64,000 nt of DNA from 40CM-4-68-19 sp036513415 (GCA_036513415.1 DATBZA010000072.1:1-64000); one strand, 5' to 3'; counted from the first letter of the stretch, positions 1 to 9,996 are shown. The notes: generated by a model not told the origin, from the letters alone. Numbers and translations are program-made.

Positions 1-87
1 GCCCTGGAGCTCGCCACCGGGGCGCCCCTGGTCTACGAGATGGAGAAGGATGGCGCGGCCGTGAAGTCCAAGCGCGTCCTCGGATGA
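1..87 (+). CDS. gpmA: 2,3-bisphosphoglycerate-dependent phosphoglycerate mutase, C-terminal end (partial)
   Basis: This is the last 28 codons of a gene that begins before the window. The readable tail, with ATGAPLVYE followed by a short basic stretch and a final LG, matches the conserved C-terminus of cofactor-dependent phosphoglycerate mutases (family pattern PTGxPLVYEL). Those enzymes interconvert 3- and 2-phosphoglycerate in glycolysis. The catalytic histidines lie upstream and cannot be checked. The DUF309 gene starts 4 bases after the stop, so the two are probably cotranscribed. The call rests on one short motif and is therefore moderate. Confidence 0.7.
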   Translation, partial: ALELATGAPLVYEMEKDGAAVKSKRVLG

Positions 88-91
88 ACCG

Positions 92-475
92 GTGAGTCCG
101 CCCTGGCATGCGCTCGCGCGCGGAGCAGAGCTCTTCAACCAAGGCCAGTACTATGAAGCCCACGAGGTCTGGGAAGAGCTCTGGCTCACGCTGGAGGATG
201 AGCCCAGGCTGTTCGTACAGGGTCTGATCCAGGTCGCGGCTGCCGGCCACAAGGCGTTCGCCCAGAACCAGCCGGGCGGGTGCGTGAAGCTGCTCACCAC
301 GGCGCTGGAGAAGCTCGAGCTTGCGCCTCCGGACTTCCTCGGCGTCGAAACCGGGCGTTTCATTCCCGCGTTGCGCGCGATGCTCGCAGAAGCCCGACGC
401 TGGCTCGCGGGCGAGGTAGGCGGCCTGCATCGCGCGCTGATGCCGCCGGTGGTCCTCCTGCGGGCACCCCCGTGA
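92..475 (+). CDS. DUF309 domain protein
   Basis: A 127-residue protein whose N-terminal third carries the DUF309 signature: a GAELFNQGQYYEAHEVWEEL-type helix pair followed by a FVQGLIQVAAA helix. The family is small, helical and cytoplasmic, with no assigned biochemical role. The length is normal. A GTG start at 92 is used because the ATG at 84 opens only a three-codon frame. It follows gpmA by 4 bases and is followed closely by the ComF gene, which suggests one transcript. No catalytic residues can be named. Confidence 0.85.
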   Translation: MSPPWHALARGAELFNQGQYYEAHEVWEELWLTLEDEPRLFVQGLIQVAAAGHKAFAQNQPGGCVKLLTTALEKLELAPPDFLGVETGRFIPALRAMLAEARRWLAGEVGGLHRALMPPVVLLRAPP

Positions 476-490
476 GTCTCGAAGGCGGAG

Positions 491-1231
491 TTGGCGCGGA
501 GCGTGCACCGCGGGGCCTGGGTGTCCATTTCGCTCCACCTCCGGCGCGCGGGGTTGGCGGCGCTGGATCTGGTCTTTCCGGCGCGCTGCGCGGCATGCGA
601 CGCGCCCGGGGAGTCGCCGTTCTGCGCCGTCTGCGCGGAAACGCTGGTGCCGCTGCCTGCCGGATGCCCGGTCTGCGGCGTTCCACAGGATGAGACGCTG
701 CTTCCGGCGCTGAAACCGCGCCGTTGCCCGCACTGCCGCGTCCATCCGCCGCGCTTCGCGTTCGCCAGCGCGCCGTACCTCCACGGCGGAGCGCTGGCGG
801 ACGCCATCCATCGCCTCAAGTACGAGCGCCGGGAGGACCTGGGACCGGCGCTCGGCGTGCTGTTCGAGGCCTGCCCGGCACCGAAATCGGACGTGCTCGT
901 GCCCATTCCGCTACACCGCAGACGCCTGCGACAGCGCGGGTACGATCAGGCGCGGCTGCTCGCGGATGCCGCGTCGAAGCGCTTCGGTCTTCCGGTCGTC
1001 CCGCTGCTGCGGCGCGTGCGCGAAACGGGGCAGCAGGTGGGACGCGACCGCTCCGCGCGCGAGCGCGGCGTACGAGGAGCCTTCGCGCCCAGCGGAAGGG
1101 CGCTGGGCCTCCGGGTCTGCCTGATCGACGACGTCCTGACCACTGGAGCCACCGCGTCCGCGGCGGCCGGGGCTCTTCTCGATGCGGGCGCAGCCCGAGT
1201 CGAGGTGCGCACCCTCGCACGCGCTCCCTGA
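491..1231 (+). CDS. ComF family phosphoribosyltransferase-like protein
   Basis: Up to 246 residues. Four N-terminal CxxC-type cysteine pairs (CAAC, CAVC, CPVC, CPHC, within residues 33-80) form the ComF zinc-binding region. The C-terminal half is a type I phosphoribosyltransferase fold with the PRPP-binding motif CLIDDVLTTGAT near residue 210 and the upstream VPIPLHRRRLRQRGYDQA segment typical of ComF. In naturally competent bacteria ComF acts in DNA uptake and handling; elsewhere its role is unclear, and no other competence gene is next to it here. The start is uncertain: TTG at 491 is the longest, and GTG at 521 is equally plausible. Confidence 0.88.
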   Translation: MARSVHRGAWVSISLHLRRAGLAALDLVFPARCAACDAPGESPFCAVCAETLVPLPAGCPVCGVPQDETLLPALKPRRCPHCRVHPPRFAFASAPYLHGGALADAIHRLKYERREDLGPALGVLFEACPAPKSDVLVPIPLHRRRLRQRGYDQARLLADAASKRFGLPVVPLLRRVRETGQQVGRDRSARERGVRGAFAPSGRALGLRVCLIDDVLTTGATASAAAGALLDAGAARVEVRTLARAP

Positions 1232-1381
1232 GAGTCAACGCCTGTTTAGCTGGGGGGCTGGCGGACGCGCGCTTGACGCGCTACAGCATGGATTTGCGCC
1301 CGGGAGGAATGGGGCGAGGCTACCCGCCGTTGCTTTGCGGTGGGTGGGCTTGCTCTGCTCGCCCCACGGGAGCCCGAACGC

Positions 1382-4300
1382 ATGCTCTGTCTTCTCCTGA
1401 TCGGCGCGCTGGCTGCCACCCCCGCTCCTCTGCATGAGGGGACGGCGGCGCTGCAGGCACGTCTGCTCGCCGAGCTCGATCGGCCGCAAGCGATCGCGGA
1501 CCTCTTCCGGCTGTACGAGCGCCGGGACGAGAACGGCGATCTCGCCTCGCTGATCGCGACCTTCGAGTCCGCGGCGAAGTCGCCGCGCGGCCGCCCGGAC
1601 GTGCGCGCGCTCGCCGCCGAGATGCGCGCCGAGCTGACGATCGCTCAAGGACAGCTTCCCAGGGCAGCCGCGCTGTTCGACCAGGTCGCTCCCATCCGGG
1701 CCTGGAGCATCATCGGGCCCTTCGAGAATGAGGGCCGCGCGGGCCTGCTCACGGCGTATCCGCCGGAGAAGGAGGGGTACGACCCCAAGGCCGTGCACCG
1801 CGGGAAGGAGCACGACGTCGCCTGGCGTGTGCTGCCGTCCGGCCACGCGCCGTACGGATTCATCGACCTGGCGGCGGCGGTCTACCCGCGCTCCGACGTC
1901 GCGGTGTACGCAGCCACGGTCCTGCGATCGGGGCAGGCCCGGGCGGCCTTCTTCCACCTGGGCGCGAGCGGCGCGTCGCGCGTGTGGCTGAACGGGAAGC
2001 TGGTCCACGAGGACCTGGCCGTGCACCCGTCGCGCTTCGACCAGAAGACGTTCGCGGGCGAATTGCGGGAGGGCGACAACTTCGTCCTGGTGAAGATCGC
2101 GCACAACTACGGGCGGCTGGGCTTCTCGCTGCGCCTGGCTGACGCGGACGATGCGCCGCTCGTCGATCTGGCGAAGTCGGCCCACGCTCCCAAGGCGAAG
2201 GCGGCCGCGTTCGCGGCGGCAAGCGAAGGGAGCCAGAAGCATCCGGCGCCCGCCCACAAGCCCGCGGATGCCCTCGACGAGTTGCGCAAGGCGGCCGCCG
2301 CGCGCCCGCGCGATCCCCGGGCGCAGGAGGATCTCGCCGTCGTCCTGCAATGGCGGCGGCCGACCGACGACACCGAGCGGATGCCGCTGCGGGCCATGGA
2401 GCGCGTCACCGACGTGGCTCCGACCGATCCGGAAGCTGCGCTCCGGCTCGCCCGGCTGGAAGACCGCGACGGAAACAAGCGGCGCGCGGCGCTCGAGGTT
2501 GCGCTGGCAGCGCACCCGAACGACGCGGCCCTGCTCGATGCGGTGGCGAACTATCGGCTCGACCGTGGCGAGGGCTGGCAGGCGCTGGAGCTGTCGCGCA
2601 AGGCCCGCGCGTCGGCGCCGCAATGGGTCGATCCGATGCTGACCGAGGCGCGGGCGCTGGACGCCGTCGGCCTCTCCGCGCGCGCCACCCTGGTGCGGAT
2701 CGACGCTGCGAAGGCGCGACCCGACCTCTCCCGCGCCCACCGCGCCGCCGGCGGCGCGTACCGGCAGCTGGGTCGCAACGACGAGGCGATGGCCGAGCTG
2801 AAGCAGGCGCTCGCGCTCCGCTTCGACGACGCCGAGGCGCGCAGCGAGCTGGTCTCGCTCCTGCTGGACCGCGCGGACGTCGACGGAGCGGTGAAGCTGC
2901 TGGGCGAGACGCTTGCGCTGGAGCCCGGCGCGCTGTACCCGCGCCTGCGCGCCGCCGAGCTCTTGTCCGAGAACGGCCGCATCCAGGAAGCCGACGCCGC
3001 CTACGCGCAGGCGCTCGCGCTCGCTCCGGACGACCCCGAGCCGCACGAGCAACTCGGCCGTCACCGCCTCCGCGCGCGGGACGATTCTGGCGCGCTCGCC
3101 GCGTTCACCCGCGCGCTCTCCCTGCGGCCGCAGAACCCGGCGCTGCGCGAGCTGGTGCGCTCGGTGCGCCCCGAGGAGCGATACGCGGCGCCCTACCTGT
3201 ACGACGCGAAGACCCTGGCGAAGCTTGCACCGCTCGCCGGGGAGGACGTCGAGGTGCTGGCCGACCTGTCCGTGGTCAAGGTGTTCGCCAACGGGCTCTC
3301 CTCGCGCACGCACCAGGTGGTGATGCGCGCGCACACCCCGCGTGGCGTGGACGCGGCGCGCACCCAGAGCGTGCAGTACTCGCCGGACCGGCAGGTGGTG
3401 AAGGTCGAGCGCGCTCGCATCTTCAAGAAGGACGGCAGCGTGCTCGAGAGCAAGTCGGAGGGCGAGCGCAACCTGTCCGAGCCCTGGTACGGCCTGTACT
3501 ACGACGTTCGCGCGCGCGTCATCGCCTTTCCCCAGCTCGAGCCGGGCGACGTGCTGGAGGTCGTCACCCGCACCGACGACTCCGGCGCCAACTTCTTCGC
3601 CGACTATTTCGGCGACTTCGCCTATCTGCAGTCGACCCAGGCGCGCCGCATCTCCGACTACGTGCTGCTCGGGCCGCCGGGGCGCACCTTCTACGCGAGC
3701 GCGACCCCGCTCCAAGGGCTGATTCATACGGAAGGCAAGTCGCCCGGCGGCGGCAGCTGGCGGCGCTGGACGGCGAAGGATGTGCCCAGGGTCGTACCGG
3801 AGCCGTGGATGCCCGGGTACAGCGAGGTGCTCGCCTACGTGCACGTCTCCACCTACAAGACCTGGGACGACGTGGGCCGCTTCTACTGGGGCCTGGTGAA
3901 GGACCAGCTGCGCGTCACCGACGACATCCGCGCGGTGGCGCAGGAAGCGGTGAAGGATGTCCCCGAGGACGACGAGGCGGCGCGCATCCGCGCCGTCTAC
4001 GACTTCGTGGTCTCGCGGACGCGCTACGTCGCGCTGGAGTTCGGAATCAACTCCTTCAAGCCCTACCCGGTGGAGACGATCCTCGCCCGCCGTTTCGGCG
4101 ACTGCAAGGACAAGGCGTCGCTGATGCACGCGATGCTGGAGTCGCTGGGGATCGACTCGCGGCTGACGCTGCTGCGCATGAAGCGCCTGGGCGGCATCGA
4201 CGAGGCGCCCGCCTCGCTGGCCGTGTTCAACCACGCCATCCTGTACGTGCCCCGGCACAAGCTCTTCCTGGACGGTACGGCCGAGTTCCACGGGTCCGGA

Positions 4301-5044
4301 GAGCTGCCTGGTGACGACCGCGGCGCCGAGGTGCTGGTGGTGGAGCCCGGCGGCGGGTCGAAGTTCTTCCGCACCCCCGACGCCATTCCGGCGGACAACC
4401 TGGACGAGACGAGCATCGCAGCGAAGCTGCTGCCGGACGGCTCCGCGAAGGTGCAGGTGAAGGCGAGCGCGCGCGGCTCCTGGACGGCGGAGCTGCGCCG
4501 GGTGTTCGAGCCGGCGGACGAGCGTCGGGCGCGCGCCGAGGAGCACCTGGCGCGCGCGGCGTTCCCGAACGTGAAGGTCACCTCCGTCAACGTTTCCGAC
4601 CCGCACGACATCGAGAAGCCATTCGAGACCCGGATCACGGCCACGGCCACGGGCTTCGCATACCCCAAGGGCCCGGGGCTCCAGTTCGTTCCGTTCGGCA
4701 ACCGCCAGAGCTTCGTCGAGACCTACGCGCAGCTCTCGACGCGCTCGTTACCCCAAGTATTGCCGCTCGCGCAGCGCACGGTGATCGAGTCGCGCATCGA
4801 GCTGCCTTCGGGGTGGACGGCCGCGCTGCCGGAAGGCACCCGTGAAGCTGGGCCGCAGGGCGCGTACGAGATCGCCTATGCCAGGCACGAGGGCGACATC
4901 GTCGCCCGCCTCACCCTGACGCTGAACGGCGGCGTGTTGCAGCCCGTTGACTACGCCGCGTTCCGCGCCTTCCTCGGCCGCCTCGACGATGCGCTTCGCC
5001 GGCGCGTGGAGGCGACGCCGCTGGCGCAGACGGCGGCTCGATGA
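1382..5044 (+). CDS. secreted DUF3857 / TPR / transglutaminase-like protein
   Basis: A 1220-residue exported protein. The ATG at 1382 gives a clean hydrophobic signal sequence (MLCLLLIGALAATPAP); an earlier in-frame start at 1340 would bury it. After an alpha-helical region comes a beta-sandwich-like segment (near 'WSIIGPFENEG'), several TPR-like repeats (residues about 300-600), a DUF3857 domain (about 630-800) and a transglutaminase domain. The catalytic triad is present: Cys908 in RFGDCKDKA, His951 in FNHAIL and Asp964 in FLDGTAE. It overlaps the next gene by 4 bases. Family members are periplasmic or envelope proteins of unknown substrate. A paralogue follows immediately and lacks the triad. 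Confidence 0.9.
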   Translation: MLCLLLIGALAATPAPLHEGTAALQARLLAELDRPQAIADLFRLYERRDENGDLASLIATFESAAKSPRGRPDVRALAAEMRAELTIAQGQLPRAAALFDQVAPIRAWSIIGPFENEGRAGLLTAYPPEKEGYDPKAVHRGKEHDVAWRVLPSGHAPYGFIDLAAAVYPRSDVAVYAATVLRSGQARAAFFHLGASGASRVWLNGKLVHEDLAVHPSRFDQKTFAGELREGDNFVLVKIAHNYGRLGFSLRLADADDAPLVDLAKSAHAPKAKAAAFAAASEGSQKHPAPAHKPADALDELRKAAAARPRDPRAQEDLAVVLQWRRPTDDTERMPLRAMERVTDVAPTDPEAALRLARLEDRDGNKRRAALEVALAAHPNDAALLDAVANYRLDRGEGWQALELSRKARASAPQWVDPMLTEARALDAVGLSARATLVRIDAAKARPDLSRAHRAAGGAYRQLGRNDEAMAELKQALALRFDDAEARSELVSLLLDRADVDGAVKLLGETLALEPGALYPRLRAAELLSENGRIQEADAAYAQALALAPDDPEPHEQLGRHRLRARDDSGALAAFTRALSLRPQNPALRELVRSVRPEERYAAPYLYDAKTLAKLAPLAGEDVEVLADLSVVKVFANGLSSRTHQVVMRAHTPRGVDAARTQSVQYSPDRQVVKVERARIFKKDGSVLESKSEGERNLSEPWYGLYYDVRARVIAFPQLEPGDVLEVVTRTDDSGANFFADYFGDFAYLQSTQARRISDYVLLGPPGRTFYASATPLQGLIHTEGKSPGGGSWRRWTAKDVPRVVPEPWMPGYSEVLAYVHVSTYKTWDDVGRFYWGLVKDQLRVTDDIRAVAQEAVKDVPEDDEAARIRAVYDFVVSRTRYVALEFGINSFKPYPVETILARRFGDCKDKASLMHAMLESLGIDSRLTLLRMKRLGGIDEAPASLAVFNHAILYVPRHKLFLDGTAEFHGSGELPGDDRGAEVLVVEPGGGSKFFRTPDAIPADNLDETSIAAKLLPDGSAKVQVKASARGSWTAELRRVFEPADERRARAEEHLARAAFPNVKVTSVNVSDPHDIEKPFETRITATATGFAYPKGPGLQFVPFGNRQSFVETYAQLSTRSLPQVLPLAQRTVIESRIELPSGWTAALPEGTREAGPQGAYEIAYARHEGDIVARLTLTLNGGVLQPVDYAAFRAFLGRLDDALRRRVEATPLAQTAAR

Positions 5045-8000
5045 GGCAGTACCGGGTCTTCGCCGTTCTGCTGCTGGCGGGTTGCGCCTTCGGGGCCCGC
5101 CCCGACTCCGCGCCACGAGGAGATGCGGATGCCGCGCTGCGGACCCTGGGCGAGGCGGAAGCGGCGGCGCGGAAGGATCCCTCGCTGCTCGCGCGCGCGG
5201 GGTGGCTGCGCTACCTGATCGCCTCGGACCCCCGCGGCGCGTCGCTGAAGCTGAGCGCGGCGGCGCAGGCCGGGCCGCCGGCGCAGCGTGCGCTCGCGCT
5301 CGCCGGCCTGGGCGAGATCGCCGAGGATCGGACGGACTCGATGGCCGCGGCGCGGCACTTCGTCGCCGCGCTGCAAGCCGCTCCGATGGATCCGATCGCC
5401 GAGCTCGCCGCGGTGCGGCTGCTCGACCTGGAAGGCGAGTCACCGCAGATCGACGAGATGATCGGCGCGGCCGCGCGCGGCCTCAAGATTCCGGTCGCGC
5501 CCCGCGCTGCCCGCCTGTTGCGGGAGGCGGCGGCGCGGATCGCCGGACGCCAAGCCGCGTTGGCCGCCGACCCGCGGATCGAGGTCGAGGCATGGCAGTC
5601 GGTGGGTACCGTGCAGCGGTGGCGCGTGGGAGGGCCGTTCGGCGCGTTCCGGCTCTTCGACCTGCGCCGCCAGATGCCGCTCGACGGCAAGGTGCCCGCG
5701 GCCGCCGCGGTGAACGACCGCGCTCTGGAGTTTCCCGACGGCGACGTGGGGCTCGATCTCGAGCCGGGCGACGGCGACGTGTACTACGCGGTGAGCGAGG
5801 TCACGCTGGAGCGTGGCGGAGAGTACCTGCTCTGGGTCGAAGGTGCCGCGGCCCTGGAAGCGCGGCTCGACGGAGCGGTGGCGATCGCGCGCGTCCCCTA
5901 TCCCTTCGAGAGCCCGCGCGCGCAGACCACTGCGGTGCGGTGGTCCCCGGGCAGGCACCACGTGCTGGTGCGCTGGACGCGCGCGGAAGGGAATCGGTTC
6001 CGCCTCACGCTGGTCCGCGCCGACGGCGCCGCTTCCGACCTGACCAGCGCTGCTCCAAAGGAGCTGTCGGGCGCCCGAGCTGCGGCGAGCTGCGATCTCG
6101 GATGGCCCTGCGTATCAGCGCCTGCCTGGACGGATCGCGCCGACCTGCGCGCCGCGGCCGCTGCGGCTTTGGAGAGGGAACCGGCGGATGCCCTGGCTGC
6201 GTGGATCCTGGCGCGAGCGGCGATGGGCGACGACCGGCAGGCCTCGCGGGCCGCCGTGGACCGAGCGGTGCTCCTCTCCGCCGGCGGCGCCCCCGCGCTC
6301 GCATTGCGCGCACAGCAGCTGCTGCATGACCCCGAAGTGCCCGACCGCATCGGGCGGGCGGGCGCCCTGTCGGACTTGACGGAGGCGGTGCGCAAGGACC
6401 CGCTGCTCATCCGGGCCCGCCTCACCGCGGCGGCGCTGGAGCGCGATTCGGAGCGCTTCGACGATGCGACCCAGGATCTCGACAAGGCCGAAGCCGTGCT
6501 CCGCGAGGAACAGGCGCCCTTCCCGGCGCGCGTGCTGGTGGCCCGCGCCCGGCTGCTGGACGCGCGCGGAAACGCCGCCGGCGCCCGGGCTCGCGCGGAG
6601 GAGGCCCTGCGGGCAGCCCCCGGCCGGTGCGACACGCTACAGCTCCTGGTCGATCTGTCGCGCCGCGGTGGTCCTGCGGCCGACCAGCGCAAGTACGCGG
6701 AGGCGCTCCTCGCCTGCAACGACGGGCTCGCGACCGCGGCGCAGGCCGCGCGCAATCGCGGCGACCTGGCCCGGGCGGAGTCCCTCTTGAAGCTCTCCGC
6801 CGCGCTCCGTCCCGCGCAGCCGTCGCGCCTCGAGCAGCTCGCGGACGTGCAGACGGCGCGCAAAGAGCTGCCGTCCGCCGTCGCCTCGTTGCGCGCAGCC
6901 GCCGCGCTCGCCCCGCGCAGCGCGGAACCGCCCCGGCGCCTGGCCGGCGCCCTGGAGCTGCTGGGCGAGTCCAAGGCCGCCACCGACGCGCGGCGCGTCG
7001 CGCTCCGGCTCGCCCCGGGAGACCTTCAACTGCGCCAGCAGATTGCGCTCGATGAAGGGGTACGGCTCATGCCCTGGAGCGACCGCGACGGCAAAGCGCT
7101 GCTGAAGGCTTCCAAGGACGCGCCGCCGGGAGCGAGCGCCGTCCGGCTGCTGGACTACGGCGCGGCGCAGATGTTCCCCGAGGGCGGCGGAGTGGAGCGG
7201 GTGCACACCATCGCTCGCGTCTTCGACAAGAAAGGCATCGCGAAGTTCGGCGAGGCCCACATTCCGGCTGACGCCCAGGTCGTCCGACTCCGCACGTTGA
7301 AGGCCAATGGCCGCGTGCTCGAACCGGAGTCGATCCCCGAAAAGGAGAGCATCAGCTTGCCCGGCCTGGAGCCCGGCGACGCGGTGGAGATCGACTACCT
7401 GCGCGGCCTTCCTCCTCGGGGGCCGGACATGCCGGGCTACTCGCTCGGCGCGTTCTTCTTCCGCGACGACGAGACGCCGATGGGCGAGTCCACCTACGAA
7501 GTGCGAACGCCCGCGGCGCCCGAAATCGACGCGCACAATTTGGACCTCCCGCCGGGCACGCTGACCCGCGACGGCGACGAGTTCCGCTTCCGCTATTCCG
7601 CCCGCGACGTGAAGCCGCTGCCGGCGGAGCCGCACCAGACGGCCGAGAGCGAGACGATGCCCTGGGTCCAGCTCGGCGCCGGCGCCGGCCAGAAGGAGCT
7701 GATGAGCTCCTTGGCCGACTGGGCGCTCCTGCGCGCGCGACCCGGCACGGCCACGCTCGAGCTGGCGAAGCGCTCCTCGGGCGCGAACGCTTCCGACCGC
7801 GCGCGAAGGATCCATGCCGCGGTCGCGCAGGCAGTCCGCGGCCGGTCGAGCAGCACCGACTTCCAGTCCAGCGCCGCCCACGTGCTCGCCCAGGGGCGCG
7901 GGAACCGGCTGCTGGTGCTGAAGGCCGCCCTGGCTTCGGCGCAGATCCCCTCCCACATCGTGTTCGCGCGCACGTTTGGCGCGGACCCGTCACCGCACCG

Positions 8001-8832
8001 GTTCCCTCGGGGCGACCTGTACGGCTATGCCGTGTTGCGCATCGATCTCCCTTCCGGGCCGGCCTGGGTCGACCCGTCTTATCGGCTTGCGCCCTTCAAC
8101 CAGCTCCCGGCGTTCCTGCGCGGGCAGGATGCCTGGGTGGTGCCGGAGCCCGGCGAGGAATCCGACTGGATCCGGCTGCCGGAGGCCCTGCCCGACCAGC
8201 GCGACGGGCGGGCGCTGCAGATGGATCTCCTGCTCGATGCGGACGGCCTCGCCAGCGGAACCGGGCGGGACGAGCATCAGGGCTTCGAAGCGGCGTCGCT
8301 CAAGGACGCTCTCGAGCGCCTGGACCGTGACCAGCGCAAGCAGGCCGTCGAGTCGATGCTGGGTCGGGGCCTGCGCGGAGTCACGCTGGAGTCGCTCAGC
8401 ACGGAGCACGAGACGGACCTGGGCGGTCCAGCCACGCTGGTCTATGGCCTCCGCGTCCAGCTCGCCCGGCGGGATGGTGCGGAGCTCTTCATCCCCGCCT
8501 CACTGGTTCCCTCGCGGCTCGCCCGCCGCTGGCTGGAGACGGCGGAGCGGCAGGTCCCGCTGCTGGTCGATCAGCCGGAAGTGATCTCACAGCGCGTCGC
8601 GCTCAGCTTGCCGAAGGGAAGCCACTTACTGCCCGGGCCAAAGCCGGTCTCGCTCGCCACTCCGTACGGGGTTTACCGCTGGAGCGCGCGGGAGGAGGCC
8701 GGCAAGCTGGTGATCGAGGAGTCGCTGTCCATGCCGCAGCAGCGGGTACGGCCGGCCCAGTACCCGGCGTTCGCGGAGTTCGCGCGGGCCGTGGACCAGG
8801 CGCAGTCGCAGGAGCTGGTGGTCGCGCCCTGA
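5041..8832 (+). CDS. lipoprotein with TPR, DUF3857 and degenerate transglutaminase domain
   Basis: A 1263-residue paralogue of the preceding gene, translationally coupled to it by an ATGA overlap. The N-terminus has a lipobox (LLLAGC, predicted lipidated Cys at residue 15), so it is membrane-anchored, unlike its soluble-looking neighbour. TPR-like repeats fill residues about 380-660, followed by DUF3857 (about 690-850) and a transglutaminase fold. The catalytic Cys motif is replaced by QGRGNR near residues 951-956 and the His position is Tyr (YGYAVLRI). Only the Asp (WVDPS) remains, so it is probably not an enzyme. It may act as a partner or scaffold of the active copy. Confidence 0.88.
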   Translation: MRQYRVFAVLLLAGCAFGARPDSAPRGDADAALRTLGEAEAAARKDPSLLARAGWLRYLIASDPRGASLKLSAAAQAGPPAQRALALAGLGEIAEDRTDSMAAARHFVAALQAAPMDPIAELAAVRLLDLEGESPQIDEMIGAAARGLKIPVAPRAARLLREAAARIAGRQAALAADPRIEVEAWQSVGTVQRWRVGGPFGAFRLFDLRRQMPLDGKVPAAAAVNDRALEFPDGDVGLDLEPGDGDVYYAVSEVTLERGGEYLLWVEGAAALEARLDGAVAIARVPYPFESPRAQTTAVRWSPGRHHVLVRWTRAEGNRFRLTLVRADGAASDLTSAAPKELSGARAAASCDLGWPCVSAPAWTDRADLRAAAAAALEREPADALAAWILARAAMGDDRQASRAAVDRAVLLSAGGAPALALRAQQLLHDPEVPDRIGRAGALSDLTEAVRKDPLLIRARLTAAALERDSERFDDATQDLDKAEAVLREEQAPFPARVLVARARLLDARGNAAGARARAEEALRAAPGRCDTLQLLVDLSRRGGPAADQRKYAEALLACNDGLATAAQAARNRGDLARAESLLKLSAALRPAQPSRLEQLADVQTARKELPSAVASLRAAAALAPRSAEPPRRLAGALELLGESKAATDARRVALRLAPGDLQLRQQIALDEGVRLMPWSDRDGKALLKASKDAPPGASAVRLLDYGAAQMFPEGGGVERVHTIARVFDKKGIAKFGEAHIPADAQVVRLRTLKANGRVLEPESIPEKESISLPGLEPGDAVEIDYLRGLPPRGPDMPGYSLGAFFFRDDETPMGESTYEVRTPAAPEIDAHNLDLPPGTLTRDGDEFRFRYSARDVKPLPAEPHQTAESETMPWVQLGAGAGQKELMSSLADWALLRARPGTATLELAKRSSGANASDRARRIHAAVAQAVRGRSSSTDFQSSAAHVLAQGRGNRLLVLKAALASAQIPSHIVFARTFGADPSPHRFPRGDLYGYAVLRIDLPSGPAWVDPSYRLAPFNQLPAFLRGQDAWVVPEPGEESDWIRLPEALPDQRDGRALQMDLLLDADGLASGTGRDEHQGFEAASLKDALERLDRDQRKQAVESMLGRGLRGVTLESLSTEHETDLGGPATLVYGLRVQLARRDGAELFIPASLVPSRLARRWLETAERQVPLLVDQPEVISQRVALSLPKGSHLLPGPKPVSLATPYGVYRWSAREEAGKLVIEESLSMPQQRVRPAQYPAFAEFARAVDQAQSQELVVAP

Positions 8833-8844
8833 TCGCGGATTCTC

Positions 8845-9996
8845 TCAGAAGAAGCGCAGCGAGACTTCGCTGTGCAGATCGAGGCCGCGATCGTTCAAGC
8901 GCAGCACGGCGCCGTCGAACGAGCCCAACCCCTCGCTCACGATGCGCTGGATCCGCGATGAGTACCGGTCGCGGACGGGAAGGTCGAGATCGCGCTCCAG
9001 GGCGGCGAGGTCGATTCCTTCGGCCAGCCGCAGGCCGGTGAACATCCGCTCGCGCAGGTGCTCTTCGGGCGAGACGTTTTCGGACGACGACTCTCCGGTT
9101 CCGCTCCGCTCCACGCGCTCCATGTACCGCTCCGGCGAGCGGTCGTTCGCGAATCGCAGGCCGCCGCCGCCCTGGCGCAAGAAACCGCACGCTCCACAGC
9201 CGGCCGCGGCGTACTCCCCGCCGCGCCAGTAGAGCGAGTTGTGGACGGCCTCGCGCCCCGGCCGGGCGTAGTTGCTGATCTCGTACCGGTCATAGCCGCC
9301 CTTGTCGAGCTCCGAGCGCACCGCATCGCCCATATCGGAGACCACCTCGTCATCGGGCAGCGTCAGCTCGCCGCGGCGCAGCGCTTTCGCCATGGGAACT
9401 TCCTCGGCGAGCCCGGTCAGCGTCAGGGCGTAACAGGAGATGTGCTCCGGTCCGAGCGCGACCGCGGACGCCGCGTCGCGGGCCGCGAGCTCCGGCGTCT
9501 GCCGCTCGGCGCCGTGGATGAGGTCCAGGGAAACGTTGCGGAACCCGGCGGCGCGCGCGGTCTGGAAGGCGCGCACGGCGTCGGGACCGGAGTGCTTGCG
9601 CCCCAGCGCGACGAGCTGCGCGGGAGCGAACGACTGCACGCCGATGGAGAGCCGGTTGACGCCCAGCTCGCGGAACGCCGTGAATCGCTCCTCGTCGGTG
9701 GTCCCCGGGTTGGCTTCCAGCGTCACCTCGGCATCGGGGCGGACGCGCCAGAGCGCGCCGATCCCCCCGAGGACCCTGCCGAGCTGGGGCGGGTCCCACA
9801 AGGAGGGCGTTCCCCCGCCGAAGTAGATGGAGACGGCCTCGCGATGGGGAAATTGCGCCGCACGCGCGCGCAGCTCGCGCAGGACCGCGTCGGTGTAGCG
9901 CTGCTGCGGGATCACCGCCTCGGCGCGCGAGGCGAAATCGCAATACGGGCACTTCGAGAGGCAGTACGGAAAGTGGATGTAGACGCCGAACTGCAT
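8845..9996 (-). CDS. hemW: radical SAM family heme chaperone HemW
   Basis: A 383-residue cytoplasmic radical SAM protein. The Cys12-x3-Cys16-x2-Cys19 motif (YCLSKCPYC) binds the 4Fe-4S cluster, followed by YFGGGTPSL and EANPGT, both typical of the HemN/HemW family. HemW proteins carry heme to target proteins; they were long misannotated as coproporphyrinogen dehydrogenase, and the short N-terminus before the cluster fits HemW. The start is the ATG at 9996 giving MQFGVYIHFPYC; longer frames upstream are out of family. Its start overlaps the stop of the upstream GST gene by 1 base, so the two share a transcript. It converges on the DUF3857 gene with 12 bases between. Confidence 0.93.
   Translation of the reverse strand: MQFGVYIHFPYCLSKCPYCDFASRAEAVIPQQRYTDAVLRELRARAAQFPHREAVSIYFGGGTPSLWDPPQLGRVLGGIGALWRVRPDAEVTLEANPGTTDEERFTAFRELGVNRLSIGVQSFAPAQLVALGRKHSGPDAVRAFQTARAAGFRNVSLDLIHGAERQTPELAARDAASAVALGPEHISCYALTLTGLAEEVPMAKALRRGELTLPDDEVVSDMGDAVRSELDKGGYDRYEISNYARPGREAVHNSLYWRGGEYAAAGCGACGFLRQGGGGLRFANDRSPERYMERVERSGTGESSSENVSPEEHLRERMFTGLRLAEGIDLAALERDLDLPVRDRYSSRIQRIVSEGLGSFDGAVLRLNDRGLDLHSEVSLRFF

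Noticed and set aside
1235..4606. Very long minus-strand open frame of over 1100 codons
   Set aside because: It is the antisense shadow of the plus-strand DUF3857/transglutaminase gene; it has Arg/Leu/Gly-rich low-complexity translation and no motif, as expected for high-GC antisense frames.
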